NCBI RefSeq assembly: GCF_026151205.1
Contig: NC_087081.1
Span: 3,973,246 to 4,037,245, forward strand
Source of the DNA: Bolinopsis microptera
Taxonomy: Eukaryota > Ctenophora > Tentaculata > Lobata > Bolinopsidae
DNA length: 64,000 nucleotides
Direction: 5' to 3'
Positions 63,690 to 64,000 of this stretch are shown one piece after another. The position numbers and the translations under genes were made by a program. The notes under the pieces are model-generated. The model searched no databases. It was not told the DNA's origin and worked only from the letters and a program-made list of their open reading frames with translations. Positions within the stretch are counted from its first letter, which is position 1; the number at the start of each line of letters is the position of its first letter.

Positions 63690-64000
63690 GACACAGAACG
63701 TACTGTCTTACTGTAGTACTGTGTAATGATTCGCCGACATTGTTGCGATGGTTCTTAATCTGCACAGTAATTCGTGCTTCGTTTGAGCAATTTGTTCTAC
63801 TATGCTCTTAATTAGGGCCGTCAATACCAGGTTGTTGCGTTCAAATTAGGCTGGTAAGGTAGTTACTCTGGTCAAAAATTTAAAGGATGTTAATGCCAAG
63901 ACAAACACTTAAATATGCCAAGAATTCGTATATAGTTCCACGGAAAAAGAACAAGGCTCTGAAACCTGGAGGGGGATATTTAAAACATATAAGTGATACG
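63690..64000. other. No recognisable gene
   Basis: Non-repetitive AT-rich sequence to the window end. Nothing identifiable. Confidence 0.5.

Overview
This is a eukaryotic, almost certainly metazoan, chromosomal segment. It is AT-rich and intron-containing, and is dominated by retrotransposons, short inverted-repeat DNA elements and expanded microsatellites. There is no sign of bacterial gene organisation. The clearest host gene is a multi-exon adhesion G-protein-coupled receptor (aGPCR) on the minus strand. I could assemble it from 19 exons between about 62.65 kb and 29.6 kb because every splice phase I checked is compatible. Its order is PAN/apple-like domain, immunoglobulin domain, unassigned ectodomain exons, a tandemly duplicated cassette exon, GAIN domain, GPS and seven transmembrane helices. 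Such an architecture with CR1/L2, RTE and Penelope-like elements suggests an invertebrate animal. A marine invertebrate, perhaps a cnidarian, is my guess but is not proven.

Layout. 1-5 kb: GGCCGG-rich sequence, a poly-G tract and a 3.4-kb homopurine array. 5.3-6.4 kb: a dispersed repeat and a small spliced-looking gene remnant. 6.8-17.9 kb: a self-nested pair of nearly identical CR1-group LINEs. A full-length minus-strand copy (9420-14951) sits inside a plus-strand copy (6798-9419 plus 14952-about 17851). ORF1 of this family fuses an AlkB-like 2-oxoglutarate/Fe(II) dioxygenase domain to a complete SGNH (GDSL-type) hydrolase domain. ORF2 is an APE endonuclease/reverse transcriptase with a Cys-rich linker. 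This LINE is the most unusual coding system in the window. 18-29 kb: LINE remnants, several MITE-like inverted-repeat elements and an AAGCGCTTATAAGCGCTT palindrome-repeat family.

29.6-38.6 kb: the 3' two thirds of the aGPCR gene. The intron before TM1 holds an L2-like LINE, a second RNase H LINE nested in it (11-bp target duplication) and an 876-bp TTTCA array grown from the L2-like tail. 38.6-58 kb: one ~19.4-kb intron packed with mobile elements. These are another palindrome-repeat block, a CR1-group RT fragment, a 7-bp microsatellite, an RNase H fragment, a largely intact SGNH-ORF1/EN-RT element, an EN-only LINE fragment, a CAGCGCTAAC palindrome field, two Penelope-like copies in tandem and an RTE-like LINE inserted in the second. 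58-64 kb: the 5' ectodomain exons, separated by three terminal-inverted-repeat elements, one with a perfect 8-bp target duplication.

The mobile elements document repeated nesting. The receptor's splice junctions appear preserved despite insertions, including one that starts about six bases from a 5' splice site. Everything here is from reading the sequence; no alignments or database searches were run.
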